NCBI RefSeq assembly: GCF_026213295.1
Contig: NC_079427.1
Coordinates: 3,775,885 to 3,839,884, forward strand
Reading direction: 5' to 3'
DNA: 64,000 nt
Source: Gadus chalcogrammus
Taxonomy: Eukaryota > Chordata > Actinopteri > Gadiformes > Gadidae
Positions 37,638-48,693 of this stretch are shown here, piece by piece; the stretch's first letter is position 1, and each line of letters begins with the position of its first letter. The translations under genes were made by a program, and so were the position numbers. The notes beneath the pieces are model-generated. The model was not told the origin of the DNA. It did no database searches and saw nothing but the letters and a program-made list of their open reading frames with translations.

Positions 37638-39205
37638 GTAGGTCACCCCCACAAAGTTGCATTCATCCACATGTAACCGATCATTATGGTAACGGGGGTT
37701 GTCGACGTGTTCATCCAATCAGCCGAATTGGAAATATGAACGTAGACGTTATGTCCTTCTTTATTTTCTAGAGGTAGGCTATGAGTGCGTTTATATCCAG
37801 GGGACAGTGCACAGACGCTTGTGTTTAAGTCTAGCCGAAAGGGAACACAATCCACGTTGTTCCAATGGTGGACTGAGTAGCCTAATGCAATTATTCAAAT
37901 CGTTCTCCTTAAATATTTGTACGTGTTTAACCGGGCTGCAAATAATAAGACAGTTTAGGAATATACCGTGTTTTGCTTTTCATGCATTTGTGAATTGTTT
38001 GTTCAAATTTGGGTTGTATTTCCCTAGTTCGGGGTTCCTCGGGTCGTCCCGTCTAGCCCTAACCCAGGCTGACCTGCAGGCCGAGGTCAAATATATATCT
38101 CGACATCTTAGGCCATTATTCGACTTAAAAGGGCAACATTGTTGTTGTTTTTTCTTCTTCACGACGTTGAATGGTTGATTGATTCGGTTGGTGAAATACA
38201 GCGATAGATGGAATAATTATTCATACGAAATTTTTAATTTTTCCATGTTACAGTTTTACGAGACCCCCCCCCCCCCCCCTTCTAAAACCAACCACGGAGA
38301 GCAGAGACCTAAACCAGAACCGAACAGCTGAAGGCGGTGTTTTAAGGAATTACAAATGCTTCGTAAGGAACCGAAATAGGACACAAATATAAAACAGTTA
38401 GATTTATTAACTCTTTAAATAATATCAAAGACAGAAATTTAAAAAAAAATCAGATCACAGATGTAATAATAATCCAGTGTATTTCAAGTGCATTTTTCAA
38501 TTAGACTGTAATATATTCTCTATATATTTTCTTCTTTTTTTTGTTGTATCACTTAGGCCTAAGAAAGGTATATAAAAAAAAACATAAAAGCTCGAGTACT
38601 TTAAATAATAATAATTCAAGTAAATTCATGGAATGCTTTAAATGTAACAGGGTTGGCCTTCTATCAAAATGTAAACGTTAAGCATGAGAAACAGGCGAGC
38701 CAGACTACCAGGTATAAATAAAAAGGGTTTATATCACAAGAAAGAGAGGCCGAGGATGAGATTTCCAAACAGGTGGAGTCCTATAGACGGGTCACAGAAC
38801 AACATTCACAATCTCAGACCACTGGCTCTACAATCTATGAATGTATTTACAGTAGAAAATGAACAGTGGGTGTTTTAGTTTGCTTGTAATGTTATATTAA
38901 TAGAAATCACGGAAAAGCTCAACCAAAAAGTATATTCAGGCTGATCTTTTTCTCTTGTAGCTTTACAGATGATGGCAACACGAACAGAGAAAGAGCTGTC
39001 ATTTTTTGTCTCGCCAACATTAAAAAATATATTTTTTTCTAATCGATCAAATGTTAAAAGAGGAGCTGTTTGAAAAGTAAAAAAACGCACCAATTATGTC
39101 TAGTTTTTCTGTCCCCCAAGCCTTTTGATTATCAACCTATAGAAGTCAAGTCTCTCTCAAAAGACCAGAGAGTGTGTGTGAACGGTCTTTGCTTTTGATT
39201 TTACC
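37638..39205 (+). other. nbea intron F, part 1 (overlaps mab21l1 3' UTR)
   Basis: AT-rich, with a poly(C) run at about 38264-38279. It probably includes the antisense mab21l1 3' UTR. No BEACH exon is seen. Confidence 0.7.
38403..38408 (-). terminator. candidate mab21l1 polyadenylation signal
   Basis: TTTATT on the + strand gives AATAAA on the - strand, about 800 bp past the mab21l1 stop. An ATTAAA variant lies at 38233-38238. Neither is confirmed. Confidence 0.3.
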
Positions 39206-40285
39206 TCAGAGTTTCTCCAAGCTCTTGGGGTTGGTTAGTATCTCTCTGGCCAGCCTCCACGTCTGCTTGGCGGCGTTCTCCAGCGCGGAGTGGGGCTTGC
39301 CCTGGAACAGGTCCAGGCTTGGGAGGAAATAGTGCGGACACCTCCGGCACTGCAGACACGAGATCAGCTGCAGTAGGATCCCGTTCAGTCGGTCCCCGAG
39401 ACAGCTTTCGTCCCAGTCCGACTCCCGCGGGTGCTTCTCGCACTCGTACGACACCAGCGTCTTCATGTGGTAGTTGTTGAGCGGCTGGCCTGGCAGCTCC
39501 AGGTGGCGGTCACGCAAAGTCTTCAGCATCGAAAGACACTTCTTCCGGCAGCCGCCCAGCAGCAACCGGTTCTCGGCCTCGGCGAACTGCAGCACCCAGG
39601 CGTCGCTCTCCGCCGAGCTCTGCTTGCCATTCAGCGAGTAGCACTCCTTGGATAAGAGGTTGAAGCCCTCCGCCTTGACCTCGGCCACCCGGTTGGGCCC
39701 GGGCCACGGGATGTGCGGGAGGGGCCAGTGCGCGGCGCTCCGCGGCCAGATGCCCGTGCACTTGAACGCGGGCGTGATCTGCACGATGTAGCGGTCCCGT
39801 ATTCGTAACTTCACCTCGCTTGTGTCGGCCACCATCTTGACCACGTCCCGGTAGCTGCACTTATCCACCGCCTGCGCGACCAGCGTCTGGAAGCGGGAGC
39901 GGATCTTGCGCGCCGAGAGGTAACCGGAGGCGGTGATGAACTCCACCCAGAGGGACATGCTCCTCTTGCGCCCGTCGCTCAGCTTGAGCACGGCGCAGCC
40001 CGGCAGGGAGCCGTCGTCCACGAAGTTGAACACCCCCATCTGGTTGAGGTAGAGCACCACCTCGAACTCCGTGGGGGATGTCACCTCCATGCCCTCGAAG
40101 CGGTTATCCATCTCGCTCAGCGAGCTGATGAAGCGCGGCTCCTGCACCTCCACCTCCTTCAGGACGTCCGACACCACCTTGCACACCTCCCGGATGGTCT
40201 TGGAGATGGCACCCTTGCGGGACTGGCATTTCTCGTTGTAATATTTGTTGAGGTGGTACACGAGCTTGGCCTGCGCCGCGATCAT
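39206..40285 (-). CDS. mab21l1: mab21l1, Mab-21-like 1 (single exon)
   Basis: The uninterrupted 359-residue reading frame matches the vertebrate MAB21L1/L2 length exactly. MAB21L1 is a cGAS-like nucleotidyltransferase-fold protein needed for eye (lens, cornea) and other development; its catalytic activity is unproven. N-terminal IAAQAKLVYHLNKYYNEKCQ, middle VVLYLNQMGVFNFVDDGS and WPRSAAHWPLPHIPWPG, and C-terminal REILTNPKSLEKL are visible. YHLNKYYNEKCQ, HWPLPH, KHPRESDW and terminal SLEKL favour L1 over L2. The chosen start is the ATG at 40283-40285 (context CCAACATGA). The frame stays open 27 codons further upstream but holds no ATG there. The gene lies antisense in an nbea intron, as in other vertebrates. 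Codon use is strongly GC-rich compared with the AT-rich surroundings. Confidence 0.96.
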   Translation of the reverse strand: MIAAQAKLVYHLNKYYNEKCQSRKGAISKTIREVCKVVSDVLKEVEVQEPRFISSLSEMDNRFEGMEVTSPTEFEVVLYLNQMGVFNFVDDGSLPGCAVLKLSDGRKRSMSLWVEFITASGYLSARKIRSRFQTLVAQAVDKCSYRDVVKMVADTSEVKLRIRDRYIVQITPAFKCTGIWPRSAAHWPLPHIPWPGPNRVAEVKAEGFNLLSKECYSLNGKQSSAESDAWVLQFAEAENRLLLGGCRKKCLSMLKTLRDRHLELPGQPLNNYHMKTLVSYECEKHPRESDWDESCLGDRLNGILLQLISCLQCRRCPHYFLPSLDLFQGKPHSALENAAKQTWRLAREILTNPKSLEKL

Positions 40286-40620
40286 GTTGGGGCAGAGATC
40301 CGGGTTGTACACCGGAGTCTCGCAGTACGCCGAGGGATCCAACGCGGCGGTTTGTACGGGAGCCAATTTAAGAGAAGAAGGAGGTCTATCTATGTAGAAA
40401 AAATAACAACCGCGCAGTGAGAGTCCAAACGAGAACAGGGGAACGGCGAGTGTGCTGCGGGATCACGTATACTAAAAAAGAGGTATATGGTTTAAATCAT
40501 GCACGCGTGGAAATGGACCCGTTGAACCGAGTGCTAGTAGTGCCGCTGCGATCGAAAGTGCATTTCAACTCTGGGATTTAAAAAAAATTACAGTCGGACT
40601 AAAACATGTTTTGGTTCTCC
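40286..40620 (-). promoter_or_regulatory. mab21l1: mab21l1 5' UTR / proximal upstream region
   Basis: This is the region between the mab21l1 start codon and the CA array upstream of it. Human MAB21L1 has a long, repeat-containing 5' UTR, so much of this may be transcribed. No convincing TATA box or initiator could be picked out by eye. Confidence 0.35.
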
Positions 40621-40712
40621 GTGCTCCTGCTGATGGCTTCGCAGCGTCCGCCGTGAGAGCGCGCAGTGTGGCGTGTGCGCCCTGGAAGCAGCCTGCCGGT
40701 GTGTTTTAGAAC

Positions 40713-40892
<180 letters not shown>

Positions 40893-43800
40893 ACACAATA
40901 AGGGAGGGCTTGAGAGAGCGGCATCCAATCGGAATCGGATTCGTCACCGTTTCCAGTCGATCGAAAACAAACGGATCGTCGGCGGTCGGGTCCGAATCCA
41001 AATCGTAGACAGTGAAGGTAGATGTGCGTTCGGGAGCCGAGGTTCAGCTGCTCGTTTCACCTGGAGAGAGAAAGAGAGACAGAGCGAGATGGGGGAGAAC
41101 CGCGTTGTTCCTGCTTCAGATGTGGATTTTATTTTGAAGTCTGTTCTAGCTTCTTAAGAGCTGCCGTACAGTGGGGCTTGGGGATCGGTAAAGTCCAGCC
41201 GTCTTTTAGGAATAAAACGATTCGGATAATAGGATAATATTCATTATTCAGTCTGGTTGTTTCTGTGGGTTATTTTATGTAGCCTATGAGATGTTATTAC
41301 TCGTGCACAATTCGCCTGGGATTTAACTTTATTGAGGGGCTTATGGTCAGACTTATGTATCTTTTATCGCCTTAAGACTGGATCTTAATTAGCTTTAGGT
41401 ATTTTTATATTTTTTTCTATTAGGTCTAAATTGAATAATGGACGGCAAGAAAATAATCCTGACGTGACCCATTTAAGGCCTTGCCGTTTCTATGGGGAAT
41501 TACGGATATTGAATAATCTATTTGGCATTTTAACTTAAATGGTGAGGCCATTTATTTTGCTGAAAAAGAGAGGAGATTGCTGAATGTCTTTATGTGCAGG
41601 TCTAACATGGGGAGATATTTATAATGAGCCTGATTAATTGTCAGTTAATAGTGAAATGGCTCTGAGCTAATTGCGATGCTCTTTTAATGTCTGTTAGCCT
41701 ACTATTTCTATTCACAGACCATATTTAATGCATTTGACAATAACAAAAACATATATATATATATATTGTATAAATAGTCGATACACTATTGCTTAGCGAT
41801 TTCTTTTTATCACTCGTTTCCAACCTTGTTTGAGAGTTAAATATGAATACTTGATTCAATTCCTTTGATTAGGTCTCAAACTATAATATGACCTATACAG
41901 TGGCTGCTTAATTGTTACGATTTTAGTTTTGATGAATATCTTATTTTATTTATTTATATATTATAATATACTATTTTAAATAGAATAATGCAAAATAATC
42001 TAATGTCCATCTGATTTTATTTCTCAATCACAAACACAAGAAAACGAGAGACTGATATTAAAAAGTTGGAATTGAGATTTGTATCTTCAATTAAATCTCA
42101 CAATATTTTTACAAAATGAGTTCGAACCGTCAGAGCGTCGAATTGATCACAATAGGTTGAGTAGACTATTTAATAGGTTATGCAAATAGGGTTTCCACGT
42201 TTCTAAATGGTCATAATAACGATTATTATTACACAATGACGTAGGCTTACGAAATTATTTATTTATCATACCATTATACCATGTTATACCATGGCCTTCA
42301 GATCCCACAGGACGGCTATAGGTTCCCTATATAGGACTCTTTGTGCGTTAAATTGAACGCGCTCATGCCGCTCGTTACCACCAAAAGTCTTTGAAGACTA
42401 TACTTCAAAATACAATATAATAAAGATGTTGCTTGCATCGGATGAGAAACACAAAAGCTTTTACAACCGCCTCCGTGCTAAAGTCGGAGGAGCACCGCAC
42501 CAGACATGATGGGGGCCCACCGCGGGGGTTCTGGAGCACCCCGGTATAGATGGATAGGTGACTGCCTATTATCACTGCGCTTCTGTCAGCTCCTCGCCAG
42601 CTCCGCCTCAGACCAGTTAGCGCTGTTACCAGGCAGAACCGCAGATAGGGCGAAGCGCTAATTGTTAAGTTAAATATATTGATAGTTGTGAATTACAATA
42701 AGGTAGAAGCGGTTGCTTCTAATGAACAAACGATATTAAAAAATAAATAACAAATAAATGCTTTTTGGCAGTGCACTATACTGTGGTTTTTATTTAATGT
42801 TAAATACCCCATTCACAGTACACTTTGAAATGTGTGTTTTCTTTAAGAAATGGAGCAATCTTTTCGGAGATGGAAAGACAATTGTGTCACATGGTCTGCA
42901 GTGTTGAGCCAGAGCCTCTTTGTGTGCTGTCCTCTATCTTTTCCTCTTCTCTCTCTCTTCTTTCTCTTCTCTCTATTCAATAAAAAGCATCAGTGTGGAC
43001 ATATTAACATTTACTTTGAAAAATGTAATTCAAATATACAAAAAACTAAATTAAAAATCAGTTCTAGTTACATTTAGGCAGTTCATGTACAGTACATGTA
43101 CTGTTGCCTTTACAGTACTAGTGATTATGTCTACAGTACAGTCGATTTACAGTGCATGTAGGCCTACAGTGGCCTGTACAGTAACGTGCGGGCCTACAGT
43201 ACAGTCGATGTACATAACTTGTAACGGTTGCATGTACAGATTGTGTTGGGCTGGCTGTCCTTTTTCTCATAACAACGCGTCTGGGTATGATTGGCAGGAG
43301 GTTAAAGTGCGTCCCGGTTATAGTTTGTTCTGTGTGGATTGGGTGCACAGTCTGTCAGTCAGACATGAGCCTGTACCCTTCTCTGTAGCCAGACTCCGAG
43401 TCTGTAGCCTTCTCTGTAGCCTGCTATGGGTTTGTACCTTCTCGATAGCCAGCTATGGATCTGTACCCTCTATAGCATATGTCTGTGCCCTCTATAGCAT
43501 ATGTCTGTACCCTCTATAGCATATGTCTGTGCCCTCTATAGCATATGTCTTTGCCCTCTATAGCATATGTCTGTAGCCTTCTCTTTAGCCATGCTATGAG
43601 CCTCTACTCTTCTCTGTAGCCAGCTACGGGTCTGATCCCTTCTCTACGTGTCTGTACCCTCTCTGTAGCATATGTCTGTACCCTTCTCTCTAACCACTTA
43701 TGGGTCTGTCGTACCCTCTATAGCCATATGTCTGTACCATTCTCTGTAGCCAGCGGGGAGTCTGTACTTTTCTCTATACTTTCCTCAGCTGCGTCTATAC

Positions 43801-43909
43801 CTTTCTAGGCTACAGGTTGGCAGCCAGTGTGCGTAGATGTTTGGACTATTACTTCCATTGTATCAAAATAGGCCAGTTGTTTTACTCTCTCGCTCTCGCT
43901 CTAGATATA
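40893..43909 (+). other. nbea intron F, part 2 (to assembly gap)
   Basis: AT-rich sequence with no recognisable BEACH exon. Contains short-period repeats near the gap. Confidence 0.7.
43085..43795. repeat. minisatellites before the gap
   Basis: GTACAGT-based repeats (43085-43215) and a roughly 22-bp family CTGTACCCTCTATAGCATAT (43370-43795). They probably contributed to the assembly break. Confidence 0.8.
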
Positions 43910-44009
43910 NNNNNNNNNNNNNNNNNNNNNNNNNNNNNNNNNNNNNNNNNNNNNNNNNNNNNNNNNNNNNNNNNNNNNNNNNNNNNNNNNNNNNNNNNNN
44001 NNNNNNNNN
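43910..44009. other. assembly gap of exactly 100 N
   Basis: A run of N from 43910 to 44009. A round 100 usually denotes a scaffold gap of unknown size. It lies inside the nbea intron interval where the rest of the PH-like domain and the BEACH exons should be. Confidence 0.98.
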
Positions 44010-44189
44010 GTCTGATTTGTGAGACTTGGGTCAGGCCAACTGTAGTCTTAGGTCCCCCAGAGTTGGTCTGGTCCGACACATGGCTCAGCCACCTTAACCG
44101 CTTAAGTTAGTGCCTACGCATGACTTAGGCCCCTTCATGTACAATGATATACACTAGAGGTTGTGTAGCCACGCCAGTCTGCGCTTGTA

Positions 44190-44190
<1 letters not shown>

Positions 44191-44275
<85 letters not shown>
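44191..44275. repeat. (GT)n upstream of exon G
   Basis: GT array ending about 45 bp before the exon G acceptor. Confidence 0.96.
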
Positions 44276-44321
44276 TGAGGTTGTGTGTACAGTATATGAC
44301 GGTATCTCTTGCGTTCCACAG

Positions 44322-44393
44322 GTGTGAGAGGAGCTCCGGGTTATTCCCTTGAGCAGGCCCACCACCTCCCCATCGAGATGGACGCTCTTATCG
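44322..44393 (+). CDS. nbea: nbea exon G (BEACH-WD40 linker)
   Basis: The 72-nt exon after TTCCACAG encodes VRGAPGYSLEQAHHLPIEMD and ALI, with two bases before and one base after. It matches the NBEA linker after the BEACH domain, entering the WD40 region. It needs one base from the preceding exon, whereas exon F ends in phase 0, so the two are not adjacent exons. A GT array ends about 45 bp upstream. Confidence 0.9.
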
Positions 44394-44588
44394 GTCAGTA
44401 CACACATAGCTCACACACATGTATTGTTAGTATTAGTATTAGTAACATAAGTAAGTTCTTTATTTAAAAGACGGCGTATATGTGTTATAAACAATGTATT
44501 GTAGTACCTTAAGTAGTCTAAGCCTTAGAAGTATAACTTTACCAGTAGTAGTCTTATAAGTATATATACGTTTAAGTACGGATTTTAA

Positions 44589-44671
44589 TATTTCCTCAGC
44601 TAGTAACAGTGGTAGGAGCAGTAGTAGTATAACAGTTTTAATGTCTATATTTCCTCAGCTAGTAACAGTGG
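44589..44671 (+). repeat. 59-bp tandem duplication of the exon H acceptor
   Basis: A 24-bp block that starts TATTTCCTCAGCTAGTAACA occurs at 44589 and again at 44648. It carries the pyrimidine tract, the AG and the first exon bases. Confidence 0.92.
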
Positions 44672-44814
44672 CAGCGGTTGCCGTCAGATCTCAGACCTCG
44701 TGGACCAGAGCATCAGCATCAACAGCCTGTGTTTCCTGGTTACCGCCGACAACCACTACATCCTTGCCTGTGGTTTCTGGGACAACAGCTTCCGGGTGTA
44801 CTCCTCAGAAACAG
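44659..44814 (+). CDS. nbea: nbea exon H (WD40)
   Basis: The 156-nt exon encodes (A)SNSGSGCRQISDLVDQSI, then LVTADNHYILACGFWDNSF and RVYSSET, ending one base into the next Gly codon before GTGAAC. It is the first WD40 blade region of neurobeachin. The acceptor with its first coding bases is duplicated 59 bp upstream (44589-44612). Confidence 0.91.
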
Positions 44815-44874
44815 GTGAACAGAATACAACAAAAAAACGCTCGCACATTACAACGCGAACACTACCATGAAACA

Positions 44875-45130
44875 CTGTACAGAAACATAGCACCCTGTAC
44901 AGTGACTTTACACACTGTACAGTATTATTACACACCGTACAATGGCTTTATACCCGGTATGGTAATATTGCACACTGTACAGTAATATGACACTGTACAG
45001 TTACATTATACACCGTACAATATAATTACACACTGTACAGTAACATTATACGCCTACAGTATAATTACACATCGTACAGTAACATTATACACCGTACAGT
45101 ATAATTAGACCGTACAGTAACATTTTGTGC
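44875..45130. repeat. ACACTGTACAGTAACATTAT minisatellite
   Basis: About ten degenerate copies of a unit of about 20 bp with the partly palindromic core CTGTACAG. Confidence 0.85.
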
Positions 45131-45857
45131 TGTTCAGAGCAGTGATCACCAGCCTTTTAAAGTCCAATATTCCCACCTCGTACAAGTTAAGAATGAAAAT
45201 AACAACTAAATTAAGTTTAACTTGACTCTGCACTCCTTTTTATTTGATGTCAATGCCAGGCTTAATGTGAAAATGGCTTCATTAGGTGAAGTTGATTGAA
45301 TTTAAGAATGATATAATATCTTAGCAATTAACTTGAATTGCCTCCCAGATGGTCTCCGATGGTGAAGAGCATCACCACACATCACGATAGTGTGTGTGTG
45401 CGTTTGTCCTTAACGGGACTGCCTGTGTGGGTTTATAGCTCTATGATTTCAATTTCCAAATGCAGTGTTGATTTAAGGTAGTATCTGATGTATCAATCTT
45501 TTTTGAATATCATGCCACATTATATTTTTAAAACAAGGTTTACTGAAACAGTTTGGAGGATCATCTCCTCCAAACTGGCTTCCTTTCATCCTTTACACAC
45601 CTTAGACACAAGCTCGTATCTGTTGTGTCTTATCTGAATAAGGTTCTATACCTGAACGTATCAGCACATTTTATGTAGAGTGAAACATCTTATTCTGCAG
45701 AGCTCTAAGTGAAGTGTACTGTGGCACAGCGTCCAATAGAATTTGAAATCAAATTAAATGGGAATAATATAAATACTAAATACAAAAAAATATATGTATT
45801 CGTATAAATATATCACAAAGTATTTTGATGCAGTGTTCTGATAAGTGTGCGTGTGTT

Positions 45858-45859
<2 letters not shown>

Positions 45860-45955
<96 letters not shown>

Positions 45956-46036
45956 TCATTCTGTGTGTGTGTGTGTTTGTGTTCATCTCTGGGTCTGTGT
46001 GTGTGTGTGTGTGTTTGTGTTCCTCTCTGGGTCTGG

Positions 46037-46109
<73 letters not shown>

Positions 46110-46116
46110 CATCTCT

Positions 46117-46205
<89 letters not shown>

Positions 46206-46214
46206 CATCTCTGG

Positions 46215-46259
<45 letters not shown>

Positions 46260-46268
46260 CATCTCTGG

Positions 46269-46309
<41 letters not shown>

Positions 46310-46334
46310 CCTCTCTGGGTCTGTGTGTGTGTGT
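45860..46334. repeat. compound (GT)n array abutting exon I acceptor
   Basis: About 475 bp. Pure GT blocks are separated by a repeated interruption TTC(A)TCTCTGGGTCTG at about 45981, 46019, 46107, 46203, 46258 and 46308. It ends 5 bases before the exon I AG. Confidence 0.96.
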
Positions 46335-46339
46335 TCCAG

Positions 46340-46510
46340 GCAGTCAGAGCCAGATCGTGTTCGGCCACTGGGACGTGGTGACGTGTCTGGCCCGCTCAGA
46401 GTCCTACATCGGGGGGGACTGCTACGTGGTGTCGGGGTCCCGGGACGCCACCCTGCTGCTGTGGTACTGGAGCGGACGCCACCACGCCATCGGAGACAAT
46501 GCCAACAACA
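46340..46510 (+). CDS. nbea: nbea exon I (WD40)
   Basis: The 171-nt exon encodes [40 protein letters not shown] and [16 protein letters not shown]. This is one of the most conserved stretches of NBEA WD40, ending before GTAAGA. Both ends split codons in the same way, so skipping would remove 57 residues in frame. The acceptor is TTCCAG directly behind a roughly 475-bp GT-rich array, leaving almost no ordinary pyrimidine tract. Confidence 0.93.
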
Positions 46511-46734
46511 GTAAGACCCCCAACGACCACATCCTTCATCTGCCCAAATAAGGGTTTCCTGATCCACTGGTCTCGCCAGACTGTGGAAACTCCATAGAGG
46601 CTCATAACTTTGGCCTGAAACTACGTAAAACACTGAAACTTTGTTATATAATTGGGATATTCCAAATGAAGCTGAAAGATACCAGCTGCTGTCTCTTCGC
46701 CAGATTTATATTTTTGAGTATTTCCAAATGTTGT

Positions 46735-46850
46735 ATGTTATGTTGCTTGTTTTGAGTTGTATTTAATCACTAGTTGATCTGCCCTATTGGCCAGGTCACC
46801 CTTGCAAAAGGGATTTTTAATCAATGATGATAAATAAAGGTTTAATAACC
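46735..46850 (+). mobile_element. retroelement 3'-end-like tail
   Basis: GGCCAGGTCACCCTTGCAAA, then AGGGATTTTTAATCAATG and AAATAAAGG, resembles a 3' end widespread in teleost genomes. It is followed by palindromic AT-rich sequence (46825-46920). Confidence 0.45.
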
Positions 46851-47019
46851 TTTAAAGGTTATTAAAGGTTACTATAGTTTTAACTATAGTTTAATTTAAA
46901 CTATAGCTATAACTATACAACAAATACCAATTAAAATGGCACCAACTGCAGCCACATTGGCTTGTACACATGTGTGGACCCGTACAAGTATACCCATGTA
47001 CACGTTTAGGGGAACGCAA

Positions 47020-47240
47020 ATGCGCACACGCATGTTTCCAGAAAGCCAAAGTCAGGTCAAGGCGCGAGTGGTGTTGTGTCTTTGTGTTGTGTGGTGTGCG
47101 TTGTGTTTGTATAGCGTATGTTTCCAGGCAGCAGGTCAGGTCCGGGCGTGAGTGGTGTTGTGTCTTTGTGTTGTGTTGTGTGTGTGTTGTGTTCTGTGTA
47201 GCGTATGTTTCCAGGGAGCAGGTCAGATCCAGATCCGAGC
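47020..47240. repeat. ~100-bp imperfect tandem duplication
   Basis: TATGTTTCCAG(G) with GGTCAGGTCCGGGCGTGAG and GTGGTGTTGTGTCTTTGTGT recurs two to three times. Confidence 0.75.
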
Positions 47241-48311
47241 CGTGTTCTCTAATGAACTTCCTCCAGACTCTTCATTAAGATGAACGCTTGGGTGCTTCTA
47301 ATTAGTGGAAGGGTAACAATGGCTCTGGTGTTTTTTTGAGCAGAGAGAAGACGATTCCCTTGGTATTCACAGCACTAATACATCCCATAAAGCTGCAGCA
47401 AAACCCCCTGCTGACACAGAGTGTTTTCAGTGGCTTCAGTCCTAACATAGAGAACATATCTGCTCTTTACCTGATCGTATTTGACGTACATGATTGTACA
47501 TTGATTTAATGGATGGTGGCAGTGCTTGACCTGGCAGGAGCTACTCACTCTGCTTCATGTTTCGAACGATTTGAGATATTGGGTGCAAAAAAAAAAAAAA
47601 CCTAATAAAGAAAATTAAAAATAATAATAATAATAATAACATTAGTAATAATATCTTTATTCATTAAATTGTATATTTTATGTACATTTATCAGTTATTT
47701 TATATTTATTTTATATTTACCATTATATATTTATTATTTATATTAACATTATGTGGTCGAAATTCTTAATGATCCAGATCCAGAAGACGGTAAACAGCCA
47801 CACTGAATACTGAATCGCGCCAGTAGACTGTAATGTAATGTAATGCTGAAGAACAGCGGAGTACAGGCAACCGTGCACGCGTTTAATAATGCACTAACTT
47901 CCACAGGCACACAAACACACATACAGGCACACACACACACACACACACATGGACACACGCACACACACGATGCATGGTGTTACTGGCGTGGGGTGGAGGC
48001 TGTGTTGTGTGTGTGTGTGTGTGTGTGTGTGTTAAAGCGTGTGTGTGAGTGTGTGTGGTAAGCGTGTCATAATTAAAACAACTTCCTGCTCGGTCGTGCC
48101 AGGGGTAATGGGGGGCCCTTGGTTCTCCCGCTCTCTCAGGTCCCACAGGGGCCAGTGGAGAGAGAGGGGGGGAGAGGAGGGAGGGGTAGGGGGGGGAGGG
48201 GTGGTGTGATGCAGGACAGGTTGTGATTGAATCCTTTGTCTGGTAGGTGATGTTGTGCACCCGGTCCTGTTATCCCTTGGGAGCGCTGCTGACACATGTC
48301 CTACTCAGCTG

Positions 48312-48515
<204 letters not shown>

Positions 48516-48630
48516 CATGCGTGAGAGAGTGAGTGAGTGAATGCGTGTGTGTGCGTGTGACTGACAGCATGGCTCAGGTCCAGTCTCACTGGGCCCTCCA
48601 TCAAAACATCCCTGAGTCCCCCCCCTCCGC

Positions 48631-48693
<63 letters not shown>

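Larger units (their letters stand above)
44815..46339 (+). other. nbea intron H-I
   Basis: A CACTGTACAGTAACATTATA-type minisatellite (44875-45130), unique AT-rich sequence (45130-45850), then the GT array abutting exon I. Confidence 0.9.

Noticed and set aside
39510..39860. Frames overlapping mab21l1 on both strands
   Set aside because: Shadows of the GC-rich mab21l1 coding sequence.
44641..44985. 114-codon frame over exon H
   Set aside because: Different frame from the conserved WD40 peptide; it arises from reading through the acceptor and donor.
45144..45160. Possible hAT-like terminus CAGTGATCACCAGCC
   Set aside because: Resembles a hAT end but no matching second terminus or 8-bp duplication could be found.
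45825..46551. ~230-codon Cys/Val-rich frames reading into the WD40 exon
   Set aside because: The upstream part is the GT array. Only 46340-46510 is coding, as shown by the AG/GT borders and phase match.
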